NCBI RefSeq assembly: GCF_014698065.1
Contig: NZ_JACJSI010000025.1
Coordinates: 1-64,000, forward strand
Direction: 5' to 3'
DNA from: Nostoc flagelliforme FACHB-838
GTDB taxonomy: Bacteria; Cyanobacteriota; Cyanobacteriia; Cyanobacteriales; Nostocaceae
DNA length: 64,000 nucleotides
Part shown: in pieces, positions 45,276 to 54,075 of the stretch
Layout of the letters: each line of letters starts with the position of its first letter
Position numbering within the stretch: position 1 is the first letter of the stretch
Notes under the pieces: generated by a model
Seen by the model: only the letters and a program-made list of their open reading frames with translations
Told to the model about the DNA's origin: nothing
Databases searched by the model: none
Position numbers and translations under genes: made by a program

Positions 45276-47606
45276 CTACTTCAGATATATCAGCAAATTC
45301 AATCCCGGAATTGTACGCGAAAGTGTCCACAAAACTAGGGTGATGTAAATTAAACCCAAACTCCATTGATACCAAGCAAGTGCAGAGATGATACCTGGTA
45401 AGTGTTCGTCTCGCAGGCGAATGTCGTTAAATCCTAATTTAACTAGGTTGTTGAGGCTAAAATCATAGTAGTTGAGCCAGTTCCAACGGCGATCGCTTTG
45501 AAGGGGCATATATCGTTCCCGAAATGTCTGATTCCTTGGTATCACTGGCAAACGTCCAATCAACAATCGTAACTGGCGAAATGTGCCGTCTTCTGTGAAG
45601 TAAGAAACGTCCATTAAATCGTGATAACGACCTTGTTGGTAAAGTCGGATTAATAAAGCCATTGGGATGGGGACAATAATTATAAAAAGACACCCCAATG
45701 TCAACCAAGGTTGTTCAGCATTGCGAAAAATAGCTAGTAAGCTGAAGAATTCTAAAACGCTAAAACTGACTAATATCGAAATGGTTTCGTAGGATGTGGG
45801 AATAATGGGTACGGGATGCAGCCGCCGACAGCGATCTACTAGCCAAAATAATAAGCCGAAATAAGCGATCGCTAATCCTCCCACACCAAACACTAACCAA
45901 AAATTCGTACCATAACCACTCAACAACAGCAGTATACTTAATGCCAACCAACTCCAAGCTTGTAGTAACCACTCACCGATAGAAAGGGGTTCGCCAACCA
46001 TTAAACGATTTCTAATAATCAGCTGCTGTGCGTCTTTGCTCAGTTGGGTATATTTTTCTAAATCGATGTCTGCTATGGTGAGTAAATCACTGCTATTACG
46101 AAATGGTTTTATTAAACGACGCTGGGCGATCGCTTGAGCTTGAGTTGGAGAAAAACCCAGGTTAATCAAGCTGGCTACGGAAGCACTATTAATATTTGTA
46201 GCCGTCAGACGATGGCCGAACTCTATTAATCGTAGTCGTTGTTTTGTGTATTCCAATTCATTCGCATCGGCAATTTGCTGTTGCTGACGGAAGTTTTGTC
46301 CCAAATTCCGTAAGATGTTTTGATTGCCTTGCAATGTAGGGATGCAAAACATCTTACCAATCTGACCGGGATTGCCTAAGATTTTTGCTTGGTTAGAGTT
46401 GAAAGTTAAACCAGGTACGCTTAAACAAGTCTCTGTAGAAAACCTCGCATCACTAAAATCGGCTTGATTAAGTATGTTCGCACCTTGCAGATTTACCAAT
46501 TGGTTAAACTCTGCTTCTCGGAAACTCACAGCTTGCTCAAAGGTCGCTTCTGTTAACAGGAGCGACTGATTAAAATCTGCTTTAGTAAACTGCACTTGAT
46601 TGGCAAAACGCACATCAGAAAAGTCAGCATTTTCTTGCCATTTCACACTACTGAATTTAGCCAATTGTTTAAAAATTGCTTGGTTGAAGCTGGCAGTTTT
46701 TTCAAAAATACTACCTTGGAAATCAGTAAATTCCTGAAATTTGATTTTTTTAAAATTAGCTTTTTCAAAAAATATACTACCTTGAAAATCGCTTGGTTGT
46801 TGGAAGTTAGCACTGGTGAAACTAACGGGACGAGCAAATCTAGTTTCAGTCCAGTTTGTGGGTTGGAGAAAAGTTGCACCTTGGGCATTGACAGACTGAA
46901 GAAAAAATGTATTAGAGAATTTTATTTCGCCATTGAAGCGAGTTTGTACTAGTGTCAAAACACCACGAAAGACGGTGATTTCACTGGACGGGGTTGACTC
47001 TGTTCCTAAAAGCGATCGGCAATCTTTCGACTTGGGTAAAGCGAAGGTAGAGCCAGTTGCAGATATCGGCAGTGAATCCAAACAAACTAAGCGCAAACGT
47101 TCTAGTTCTTCTTGTTCGGTAGCAGTGAAAATGGGAGCGAAGACGCCTCGCGGCTTGTCGCCAGACATCGCTTGGGCGTACAATGGTGTTCTTAAACCCA
47201 AATCGCTGCCCACAAAATCCCCCAAAATCAAGGCATAGCTGAGGTCTAAACCGAGAGGTTTTGCACCTAGTTCTTTTCGCAGTAGTTGGTAAAAAGTATC
47301 ACGGAAGCTGGTGTTATCTGGGCGCAAATCAATCACCATTTTCTGCAAATCTACTGTTAAATTGCCTTCGCGGAGTGTCGGTGTGCGTAGTCGTTCTTGT
47401 AATAATTCTAGGGTTAAGGGTGTGCGTTCTGGCTGTGTTTGTGCTGCCCAGGCTGGTAGGGGGAGGAGGAGGAGTAAAACGCAAAGGAACGCGATCGCAA
47501 AGCGTCTCGCAGAGAAGGAAAGCGCAGAGGTTCGCAGAGAGAGTTTTTTGGGTATCTTTGCGTTTAACCTCTGGATGTATCTGTGTTTAAGAGATAAATT
47601 ATGCAA
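45276..47606 (-). CDS. pentapeptide-repeat membrane protein with an HhH segment
   Basis: 776 aa. A signal-peptide-like start (FAIAFLCVLLLLLPLPAWAAQ) is followed by a cyanobacterial domain to about 210 and pentapeptide repeats (A(D/N)(F/L)xx) from about 215 to 390. A helix-hairpin-helix-like block, INSASVASLINLGFSPTQAQAIAQRR, follows. The last 240 residues contain five hydrophobic helices. The only start codon before the signal peptide is a TTG at 47606. The preceding coding DNA is made of a CGCAAAG/GCAGAG-type interspersed repeat, so the N-terminus may have been remodelled. It begins 9 bp after the quinone-reductase-like gene on the same strand. Function unknown. Confidence 0.82.
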   Translation of the reverse strand: MHNLSLKHRYIQRLNAKIPKKLSLRTSALSFSARRFAIAFLCVLLLLLPLPAWAAQTQPERTPLTLELLQERLRTPTLREGNLTVDLQKMVIDLRPDNTSFRDTFYQLLRKELGAKPLGLDLSYALILGDFVGSDLGLRTPLYAQAMSGDKPRGVFAPIFTATEQEELERLRLVCLDSLPISATGSTFALPKSKDCRSLLGTESTPSSEITVFRGVLTLVQTRFNGEIKFSNTFFLQSVNAQGATFLQPTNWTETRFARPVSFTSANFQQPSDFQGSIFFEKANFKKIKFQEFTDFQGSIFEKTASFNQAIFKQLAKFSSVKWQENADFSDVRFANQVQFTKADFNQSLLLTEATFEQAVSFREAEFNQLVNLQGANILNQADFSDARFSTETCLSVPGLTFNSNQAKILGNPGQIGKMFCIPTLQGNQNILRNLGQNFRQQQQIADANELEYTKQRLRLIEFGHRLTATNINSASVASLINLGFSPTQAQAIAQRRLIKPFRNSSDLLTIADIDLEKYTQLSKDAQQLIIRNRLMVGEPLSIGEWLLQAWSWLALSILLLLSGYGTNFWLVFGVGGLAIAYFGLLFWLVDRCRRLHPVPIIPTSYETISILVSFSVLEFFSLLAIFRNAEQPWLTLGCLFIIIVPIPMALLIRLYQQGRYHDLMDVSYFTEDGTFRQLRLLIGRLPVIPRNQTFRERYMPLQSDRRWNWLNYYDFSLNNLVKLGFNDIRLRDEHLPGIISALAWYQWSLGLIYITLVLWTLSRTIPGLNLLIYLK

Positions 47607-47615
47607 ATTGTTCGA

Positions 47616-48623
47616 TCATTCGTCGCTAATGAGTAGAACAATTTTAGCCGTCACAGAACCGCTTTCAATTAGTTGGTGGGCTTTAGCTGCTTCTTGCAAA
47701 GGAAATTTGTGACTAACATGGATTTTTAATTTGCCTTCATCGATCCAGGTGGCAGATTGTTCGAGAATTTCTGCATGATGCTGGAGGCTTTCTTCTAATT
47801 TGAGTAAGGCTGGTGTTAGCATTAATTCTAAACCAATGCGGAGGTTGCGTTGTCTGGCAGTTTTCCAAACAGTGTTGGCATCTGGTTCAAGAATCGTCAC
47901 AATATCGCCATACACTCGCACTGCGGGGAAGGTTTTATAAAAGGTTTCGCCGCCTACGGTATCAAAAGCCAAGTCTACGCCTTCGCCACCAGTCCAATCT
48001 AATACTGCTTGCACAAAGTCTGTTTGTTTGTAAAAAATTACATGATCAGCACCTAGTTCTTTGACGAAATTAGCCTTTTCTTCAGAACTTACTGTGGTAG
48101 CAACAGTAGCACCTTTGAGTTTTGCCAATTGAATTGCTACATGACCAACACCACCAGCACCCGCATGAATCAAAACCCGTTCTCCAGGTTCTAATCGTCC
48201 CCGTTCATATAAGGCTTCCCAGGCGGTAATTAACACTAAAGGCGCTGCTGCTGCTTCGGCAAAGGAGATAGACGCGGGTTTACGTGCCACAAACCGCTCA
48301 TCCACAACGGTATATTCAGCATAATTTCCTTGGTGTGCGCCTAAACCACCATAGCAAAAATATACTTCATCACCTGAGCGAAAACGCTGAACGTTAGCAC
48401 CTACCGCCTCGACTATACCAGCACCATCGCATCCTAAAATCGTTGGCAAGCGATCGGGGTAGAAAGTGCCTCGGCTACGAAGTTTCGTGTCAATGGGGTT
48501 AATGCCAGCTGCCACCAAACGCACTAAAAGTTCAGTATTCCCTACAGGAACAGCAGGGTTTGGGACTTCCTGTATTTGCAGAACTTCGGGATTGCCTGCT
48601 GCTGTCATCAAGACTGCTTTCAC
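47616..48623 (-). CDS. zinc-independent quinone oxidoreductase-like MDR protein
   Basis: 335 aa medium-chain dehydrogenase/reductase. The order is a GroES-like domain (GINPIDTKLRSRG, LGCDGAGIVEAVG), the quinone-reductase linker and an NADPH-binding Rossmann fold with HAGAGGVGHVAIQLAKLKGA. The structural and catalytic zinc cysteines of alcohol dehydrogenases are absent, so it is likely a quinone or enal reductase. It starts at a GTG preceded by GAGGAT. It is followed after 9 bp by the pentapeptide membrane protein gene. Confidence 0.92.
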   Translation of the reverse strand: MKAVLMTAAGNPEVLQIQEVPNPAVPVGNTELLVRLVAAGINPIDTKLRSRGTFYPDRLPTILGCDGAGIVEAVGANVQRFRSGDEVYFCYGGLGAHQGNYAEYTVVDERFVARKPASISFAEAAAAPLVLITAWEALYERGRLEPGERVLIHAGAGGVGHVAIQLAKLKGATVATTVSSEEKANFVKELGADHVIFYKQTDFVQAVLDWTGGEGVDLAFDTVGGETFYKTFPAVRVYGDIVTILEPDANTVWKTARQRNLRIGLELMLTPALLKLEESLQHHAEILEQSATWIDEGKLKIHVSHKFPLQEAAKAHQLIESGSVTAKIVLLISDE

Positions 48624-48695
48624 AACTTTATCCTCTTGGCTTTAGATGCACGTTTATTTGCAACTTTAGCGCAAGAGGGTGCGATCGCTCTATCT

Positions 48696-51600
48696 TTACC
48701 AAGGATTACCAACCATTGTAAATGCTGCCCAATAATAAGGATGAGCAAGTGATCCATCAGCTTGATTAATACTGTCAACAGGCAAAGGCAAGCTTTCTAC
48801 TACTCCCAAACCTTGCACTTGACCATCCTTGACGTAAATCTGCCCTTTAATCATAGCTACCTGAGCCTGTCTGAGAGCTTCAGCTTTAATCGGAGCTGTC
48901 TTCAAGTTGTCATAAAATTTAGTCATCAAGGCTGCTGTACCAGCATCATTGACCGACCAAAGACTAGCAACACTAGTTTTCACTCCTGCCAATACTGCTA
49001 AACCTGCAAACCCAAGCTCAGACTCTTCATCCCCTAAGGCTGTTCTACAAGCACTCAACACCATCATCTCAACTTGGGGTTCATTCAACCTTAACTGTCG
49101 TAACTGGTTCAAGCGTAACTTGTCCTCCCACAGTTGAATATAGGAATTACTCAAAGCACCAGTCGCAAAATCGGCATGGGTTGCCATGTGAATAATCCCA
49201 AAAGGTTGTTGACGGCGAATTGTTTTGAGATTTTCTAAAGTGGCTTGCTTGTCTAACAATAATTTGCCCTGCCAAAGTTTAGACGTTAGTGTTGATAACT
49301 CAATGGGGACTGCTGGTAAAGGTTCTTGTCCTTGAGTACTTTGAGAAACCCCTAATGCTAAAATTTGAGATTTTCTAATGTCTGTATAGAGGGTGTTAGT
49401 CAAGCTGAGACTAGGCATCAAACCAATGCTATATTTTTCTACTAGAAACCCTTTGCCATCGTGAAGTGCTGCCATTGGGGTTGAACGTAACCCAACGTCT
49501 TGTAAAAAGACTAGATTGCCAATCCCTTGCGCCTGTAAATCTGCCTCCACTGGCGCAATCAGCCAGCGATAAAGTTGTTGAGATGAACGCAAGTAACCAG
49601 CACGGCGACGATTTTGGGGACTAACGATTTGGTCACGAAATTCTTGAGCTACTTGTAGAATTTTGGCTCTGGTAGCTTCTGGGATGCGCTTGCGGATGGG
49701 ATCACCTTTTCCGGTTACTACCACTAACTCTAGTTGGTCACTAACTTGTTCTGCTACGGTATTCAACTGTTTAGTAAATTTCGCTCCATCTGAATTTGGC
49801 AGTGGTTCAATCTCTACAGGGACAAAACTGGTGTATACAAATGCGAGTTTAACGCCAGTAGCTTTCTCAATATTGCGAGCAACCTCTTTGGCATCATCGA
49901 ATGTTTTGATTTTAGGGGTGGGAATGCCTAAATAGTCTGCAATCTCATCTGTGAAACCACCTTCGGCGGTGCGATCGGGATTAATAACAGGGGGATCAGT
50001 TCTAAAGCTAGGGGGGTTAAAGTTAGGCGGTGTAACTGGGTTGCACTGGAATGTACAGGGGGGAGGAATCGGCACATCATTTCCACCATTTCCACCATTT
50101 CCACCATTCCCACCATTCCCACCATTCCCACCATTTCCACCATTTCCACCATTTCCACCATTCCCACCATTCCCATTGATATTGATGCCTATTTGTGTTG
50201 GTGCTGAAGAGGATACACCATCGCTCGCACTGATGCCGAAGGCATTTAGTGACCCATTAGTATCTGCTGGAGGTGTGTACACTAAAGTATCGCCGCTAGA
50301 TAAGGTAGTAACACCAGGGGTCACGGGAACACCATTGACAGTCAGATTTCCTGTATTTACCGCATCAAGCCGGATGGTGGTAACGTCATTATTAGCATCT
50401 GTAACCACAGCACCCAAACTGCCGAAATTCGAGGTCACTGACTGATTTGTCTGGGTATCGGGTAGTGATGAGTTTGCCGTTAATATAGGCGGGGTGTTTA
50501 CGGACGTAATGGTAATGTTGTTTGGAGTGCCGCTAGCATCTCCGCCATTAGGCAAAACTGGAAAGTTACCCGAAGTGATGATTAAACTCTCCCCTGCATT
50601 ACCTTCCCCTGCATTAATTGTTCCGGCTGTGCCATTAACACTTGCATCGCCTACGATAAAATCTACATTGTTTGGGCCACCATCATGTTGAATTGTGACA
50701 GTACCTCCTGCAAGAGGTTGAACGATAGTACCTACTTCACTAGAAAAAACAGGAATAAAAAATCCACCAGTAGCGATCGTTACACCTGTATCGGTTTCAC
50801 CGTCATTAATTGTCCCTATTCCTTGAACTAGCCCGTTGGTTAGCACCTGCACATTACCACCTTGAACAATGTTACCCTCACCAATGTCCTCTCCTATGGC
50901 TTGAGTGTTGATGCTGCTAAAGCGAATTGTGCTGCTAGCAGTATTGGTAGTCTCTAGAGTTACATTACCACCTGTACCACCTGTACTTGGATTATCAGCA
51001 AGTACCGTGACGCTTGCTGAGGCATTAATAGCCCCATTAACAGTAATATTATCTCTGGCAGTTAAGGTGACTGCACCAGCCGTGCCAGTAAAATTGCTAA
51101 CATTACTTCTTCGTGCAAAAGATACAGACGAGTTAATTGCTCCTGTGGTAATATTGCCAGCTGTGCTTTCTACCTGTACATTGCCGCCCGTACCTGAGCT
51201 AGAAGGGTTACTTGAATACGAATTAATGGTACCCGTGAGGATATTACCTGCGGCACTCAAGCTCACCTCTCCAGCCGTAGATTCAAACACTTGAACCTCG
51301 TAAGTAACGAGGTCATTTAAAGTGATTCCACCGCTAATGCTTTGGACTGTAATATTACCGGAGGAGTAGCCCTGACCTGTGGTAATAATGTCGCCCGCAG
51401 TGATGTCACCACTCGCAGACAAGGTTACATTGCCGCTATTGCCAGAATTACTATTTGTATTTAAATTTCCCAACGATAGACTGGCTCCCGAAATGCCTAT
51501 TGCTCCACCGTTTGTCCGAATTGTGTTGGTGGGATCAACAAAGTTTACAGAACCGCTTTGTGAGGTCAGGCTGAAGCTACCACCGCCTAAATTTAATGAA

Positions 51601-53867
51601 GCGACACCATCGGCGGTAGTTACTCCGGGTGTAGCTCCGGTGATGTCATTGATGGTAATATTCCCTATGGCTTGTAAGTTAACATTTGCGCCCGAAGCCG
51701 CGATCGCACCCCAAGAAACGGTATTAGCCCCAATATCTGCATCCCCAAAAGCAATGTTGCCAGGTGGAAAATCACCTGTCCCTAATGCACCATCAATAAT
51801 AGTTAATGTGGTGGGGTCTAGTAATAATGTACCAAAGCTACCATTGGGGGCTGAAGCGTCTACCAAACCGTTGAAGGTCAAGAAATTTTTGCCTGATACT
51901 TCTACAAAACCACCATTCCCGGCATTTGCTCCTCCACGAGCCGAAATATTACCAAAAAACTGGGTTGTATCGTTACCCCAAACAATGACGCGTCCGCCGT
52001 TTCCATTTAAATTGCTATCGGCATTAATGACGGAGTTTGAGTTTACATAAGTCTGCTCGGCGTTGGGTAAAGTACCTTTACCTTGGTAATCGCCGCCAAT
52101 TAGCACTGTGCCGCCACCATTGTTTCCAGAGGCGTTAATATTGGCATCAATGACTCCAACTTTTTTACCCAAAGCAGCTACTGTACCGCCTGTTTGACTC
52201 GATACATCCACAACGCCCGAAACAATCGTTGTCCCTGGCGTTGCGGGAATCGTGACATTAGAGCCTGTTAGCTGCACAGTTCCATCAGGATTAGCAGTTA
52301 ACCCAGTGTCAGTATTACCAACTGTGAGCAATTCTGGTAAAGATGCAATAGGAATTGTCCAGTTATTGGGTTGGTTGCTACTAGAGGCGAGGGGCTGAAT
52401 TTCTAGACTCAATAGATTTCCTGGCTGACTCAGACGCACCCAATTTTCCCCTGGTATGGATGTGACTGTAATCTGCCCTCCTGGTGCTGAAAGTTGCCCG
52501 GTATTAACTACATTACCGCCCAATAAATTCAAATTTTGCCCAGCACCTACTGCCAAATTTCCAGCATTGACGATCGCTCCTGGTTGGTTCGTACTAAAGG
52601 CAAATCCGTTGGGGTTTCCAACTAAAGCATTGTAGTCATTAACCCCAATAGCGTTGAACCAACTGCTGCCAAAACCAATGCCATTAGCTGTTGTCACTGT
52701 GAAAGCACTAGGCACATTTAAACTGGCGTTTGCTCCAAAAATAAATCCGGCTGGATTCATCAAGAAAAGGTTAGCATTGCCACCTGTCACCTGAATTAAG
52801 CCATTGATAATCGAGGCATCCCCGCCTGTAATTCGACCAAGGATATTTTGTAACGCTGGATTAGCTTGAAAGTTGGCAATTTGTTCTGGTGAAATTCCAA
52901 ATTGTTGAAAGCTGTGAAAGAGGTTAACACCATCTCCAGAAGTTGTACCGCCGGTAATATCAAGCCGATTGCCGTTGGGTGTAACAATTGTGTTTGTTCC
53001 ATCGGCAGCAGGGACAATTTGTTGCGCTTGGGCTAATCCCGCACTCATGGCTGTCACCAGAGGTACAATAGCTAACACTGAAGCGGCAATGCTAGACAGT
53101 AGAGGTTTTTTGCGCCGTAATATGAAGCGACCTGTGGGTAATTCTACATCGATTTGTAACTTATTTGCTAATCCGCGCCGCCAAAGTGCTTGAGCGATCG
53201 CCTTCTGTGACCAGAATATTTGTTCTGTTCTTCTGGTAACAGACATGCTTTGAGAGTGAATCCGGTAGAGGTAGAGTGGCTCTTGAACTCGGCGCACCTG
53301 AGCTACTTCTGAAAGTCGCAGGCATAGGTCATAATCATAGGCACAGCCAGAGAACGATTCGTTAGCACCTCCCACCTGTTCGTAAACTGAACGGCGCATT
53401 AGGCGGAAGTGGAAAGTCATGAAGTCCACCAACAGACCTTCTTGAGAGTAAGGAATGTTACAACGATGACCGTAGTTGAGAACTTTGCCCTCTTGATCAA
53501 TATTTAAGTAGTCGGTGTAAACAAATCCTGCTTCTGGGTGACGGTTGAGAACTGTAGCGGTTTCGGCAAGGGCGGTAGGGGCAAGGATATCATCACTGTC
53601 TACTATACCGATGTAAGTCCCACTAGTTTGGCTGATTGCTGCCTTACAACCCGCAGCCAGTCCTTGATGGTCTGCTTGGACTACCCGCACTCGTCCATCT
53701 TGTTGAGCATAAGCGTTAGCGATCGCCACCGATCCATCTGTAGAACCATCATCCCAAATTAGTAACTCCAAGTCTTGCCATGTCTGTGCTAAAACGCTGG
53801 CGATCGCTTCTTGAAGGTAAGCCTCCCGGTTGTAATTGACGATGACAATGGAGATCAATGGCGACAT
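48696..53867 (-). CDS. giant fusion: GT2 glycosyltransferase + TPS (filamentous haemagglutinin) passenger + CHAT protease domain
   Basis: 1723 aa. Residues 1-250 are a complete-looking GT2 domain (ISIVIVNYNREAYLQEAI, WDDGSTDG, DSDD). A basic segment and hydrophobic stretch (about 252-283, ending AGLAQAQQ) form a signal-peptide-like region. Residues about 284-435 are the two-partner secretion domain (NLFHSFQQFGI; LFLMNPAGFIFGANASLNV). A long Gly/Asn/Thr beta-helix-like region follows, then a GGN tract (about 1231-1262). The C-terminal ~330 residues are a CHAT caspase-like domain with His1564 in HMATHAD and Cys1607 in LSACRTA. The divergent neighbour encodes the matching TpsB pore. Alternative start: Met208, but it has no ribosome-binding site. 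Domains are clear; how the GT2 part and secretion coexist is not. Confidence 0.9.
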   Translation of the reverse strand: MSPLISIVIVNYNREAYLQEAIASVLAQTWQDLELLIWDDGSTDGSVAIANAYAQQDGRVRVVQADHQGLAAGCKAAISQTSGTYIGIVDSDDILAPTALAETATVLNRHPEAGFVYTDYLNIDQEGKVLNYGHRCNIPYSQEGLLVDFMTFHFRLMRRSVYEQVGGANESFSGCAYDYDLCLRLSEVAQVRRVQEPLYLYRIHSQSMSVTRRTEQIFWSQKAIAQALWRRGLANKLQIDVELPTGRFILRRKKPLLSSIAASVLAIVPLVTAMSAGLAQAQQIVPAADGTNTIVTPNGNRLDITGGTTSGDGVNLFHSFQQFGISPEQIANFQANPALQNILGRITGGDASIINGLIQVTGGNANLFLMNPAGFIFGANASLNVPSAFTVTTANGIGFGSSWFNAIGVNDYNALVGNPNGFAFSTNQPGAIVNAGNLAVGAGQNLNLLGGNVVNTGQLSAPGGQITVTSIPGENWVRLSQPGNLLSLEIQPLASSSNQPNNWTIPIASLPELLTVGNTDTGLTANPDGTVQLTGSNVTIPATPGTTIVSGVVDVSSQTGGTVAALGKKVGVIDANINASGNNGGGTVLIGGDYQGKGTLPNAEQTYVNSNSVINADSNLNGNGGRVIVWGNDTTQFFGNISARGGANAGNGGFVEVSGKNFLTFNGLVDASAPNGSFGTLLLDPTTLTIIDGALGTGDFPPGNIAFGDADIGANTVSWGAIAASGANVNLQAIGNITINDITGATPGVTTADGVASLNLGGGSFSLTSQSGSVNFVDPTNTIRTNGGAIGISGASLSLGNLNTNSNSGNSGNVTLSASGDITAGDIITTGQGYSSGNITVQSISGGITLNDLVTYEVQVFESTAGEVSLSAAGNILTGTINSYSSNPSSSGTGGNVQVESTAGNITTGAINSSVSFARRSNVSNFTGTAGAVTLTARDNITVNGAINASASVTVLADNPSTGGTGGNVTLETTNTASSTIRFSSINTQAIGEDIGEGNIVQGGNVQVLTNGLVQGIGTINDGETDTGVTIATGGFFIPVFSSEVGTIVQPLAGGTVTIQHDGGPNNVDFIVGDASVNGTAGTINAGEGNAGESLIITSGNFPVLPNGGDASGTPNNITITSVNTPPILTANSSLPDTQTNQSVTSNFGSLGAVVTDANNDVTTIRLDAVNTGNLTVNGVPVTPGVTTLSSGDTLVYTPPADTNGSLNAFGISASDGVSSSAPTQIGININGNGGNGGNGGNGGNGGNGGNGGNGGNGGNGGNDVPIPPPCTFQCNPVTPPNFNPPSFRTDPPVINPDRTAEGGFTDEIADYLGIPTPKIKTFDDAKEVARNIEKATGVKLAFVYTSFVPVEIEPLPNSDGAKFTKQLNTVAEQVSDQLELVVVTGKGDPIRKRIPEATRAKILQVAQEFRDQIVSPQNRRRAGYLRSSQQLYRWLIAPVEADLQAQGIGNLVFLQDVGLRSTPMAALHDGKGFLVEKYSIGLMPSLSLTNTLYTDIRKSQILALGVSQSTQGQEPLPAVPIELSTLTSKLWQGKLLLDKQATLENLKTIRRQQPFGIIHMATHADFATGALSNSYIQLWEDKLRLNQLRQLRLNEPQVEMMVLSACRTALGDEESELGFAGLAVLAGVKTSVASLWSVNDAGTAALMTKFYDNLKTAPIKAEALRQAQVAMIKGQIYVKDGQVQGLGVVESLPLPVDSINQADGSLAHPYYWAAFTMVGNPW
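50079..50175. repeat. 9-bp tandem repeat encoding (GGN)n
   Basis: About ten units of CCACCATT(T/C), read on the minus strand as GGN, form a flexible linker between the haemagglutinin-like region and the CHAT domain. Units alternate between TTT and TTC endings, and number may vary. Confidence 0.9.
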
Positions 53868-54075
53868 CGAAGTATTCCCAAGTTTTCTACCTGCTTACCA
53901 GAGTATATTACTAAGGGCTTTCACTTAGATAGTCATTGCTGTTTATTATTTTTTTGTTACAAATTTTCTTAAATTTGAATGTCAAAAATATGATATTCAA
54001 ATACTCATGCACCCAGAGCATAACCAAAAATTAAAATCAGGTATGTCGTAAAATCAGACACCCCACCAAAAAGAA
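53868..54075. promoter_or_regulatory. shared divergent promoter region of the TPS pair
   Basis: The 208-bp gap between the two start codons must carry both promoters. It is AT-rich around 53940-54000. No operator was recognised, but the arrangement allows joint regulation of passenger and pore. Confidence 0.5.

Noticed and set aside
53040-53246. Separate tpsA gene starting at Met208 or in the signal region
   Set aside because: No stop separates GT2 from TPS and no ribosome-binding site precedes Met208; kept as an alternative only.
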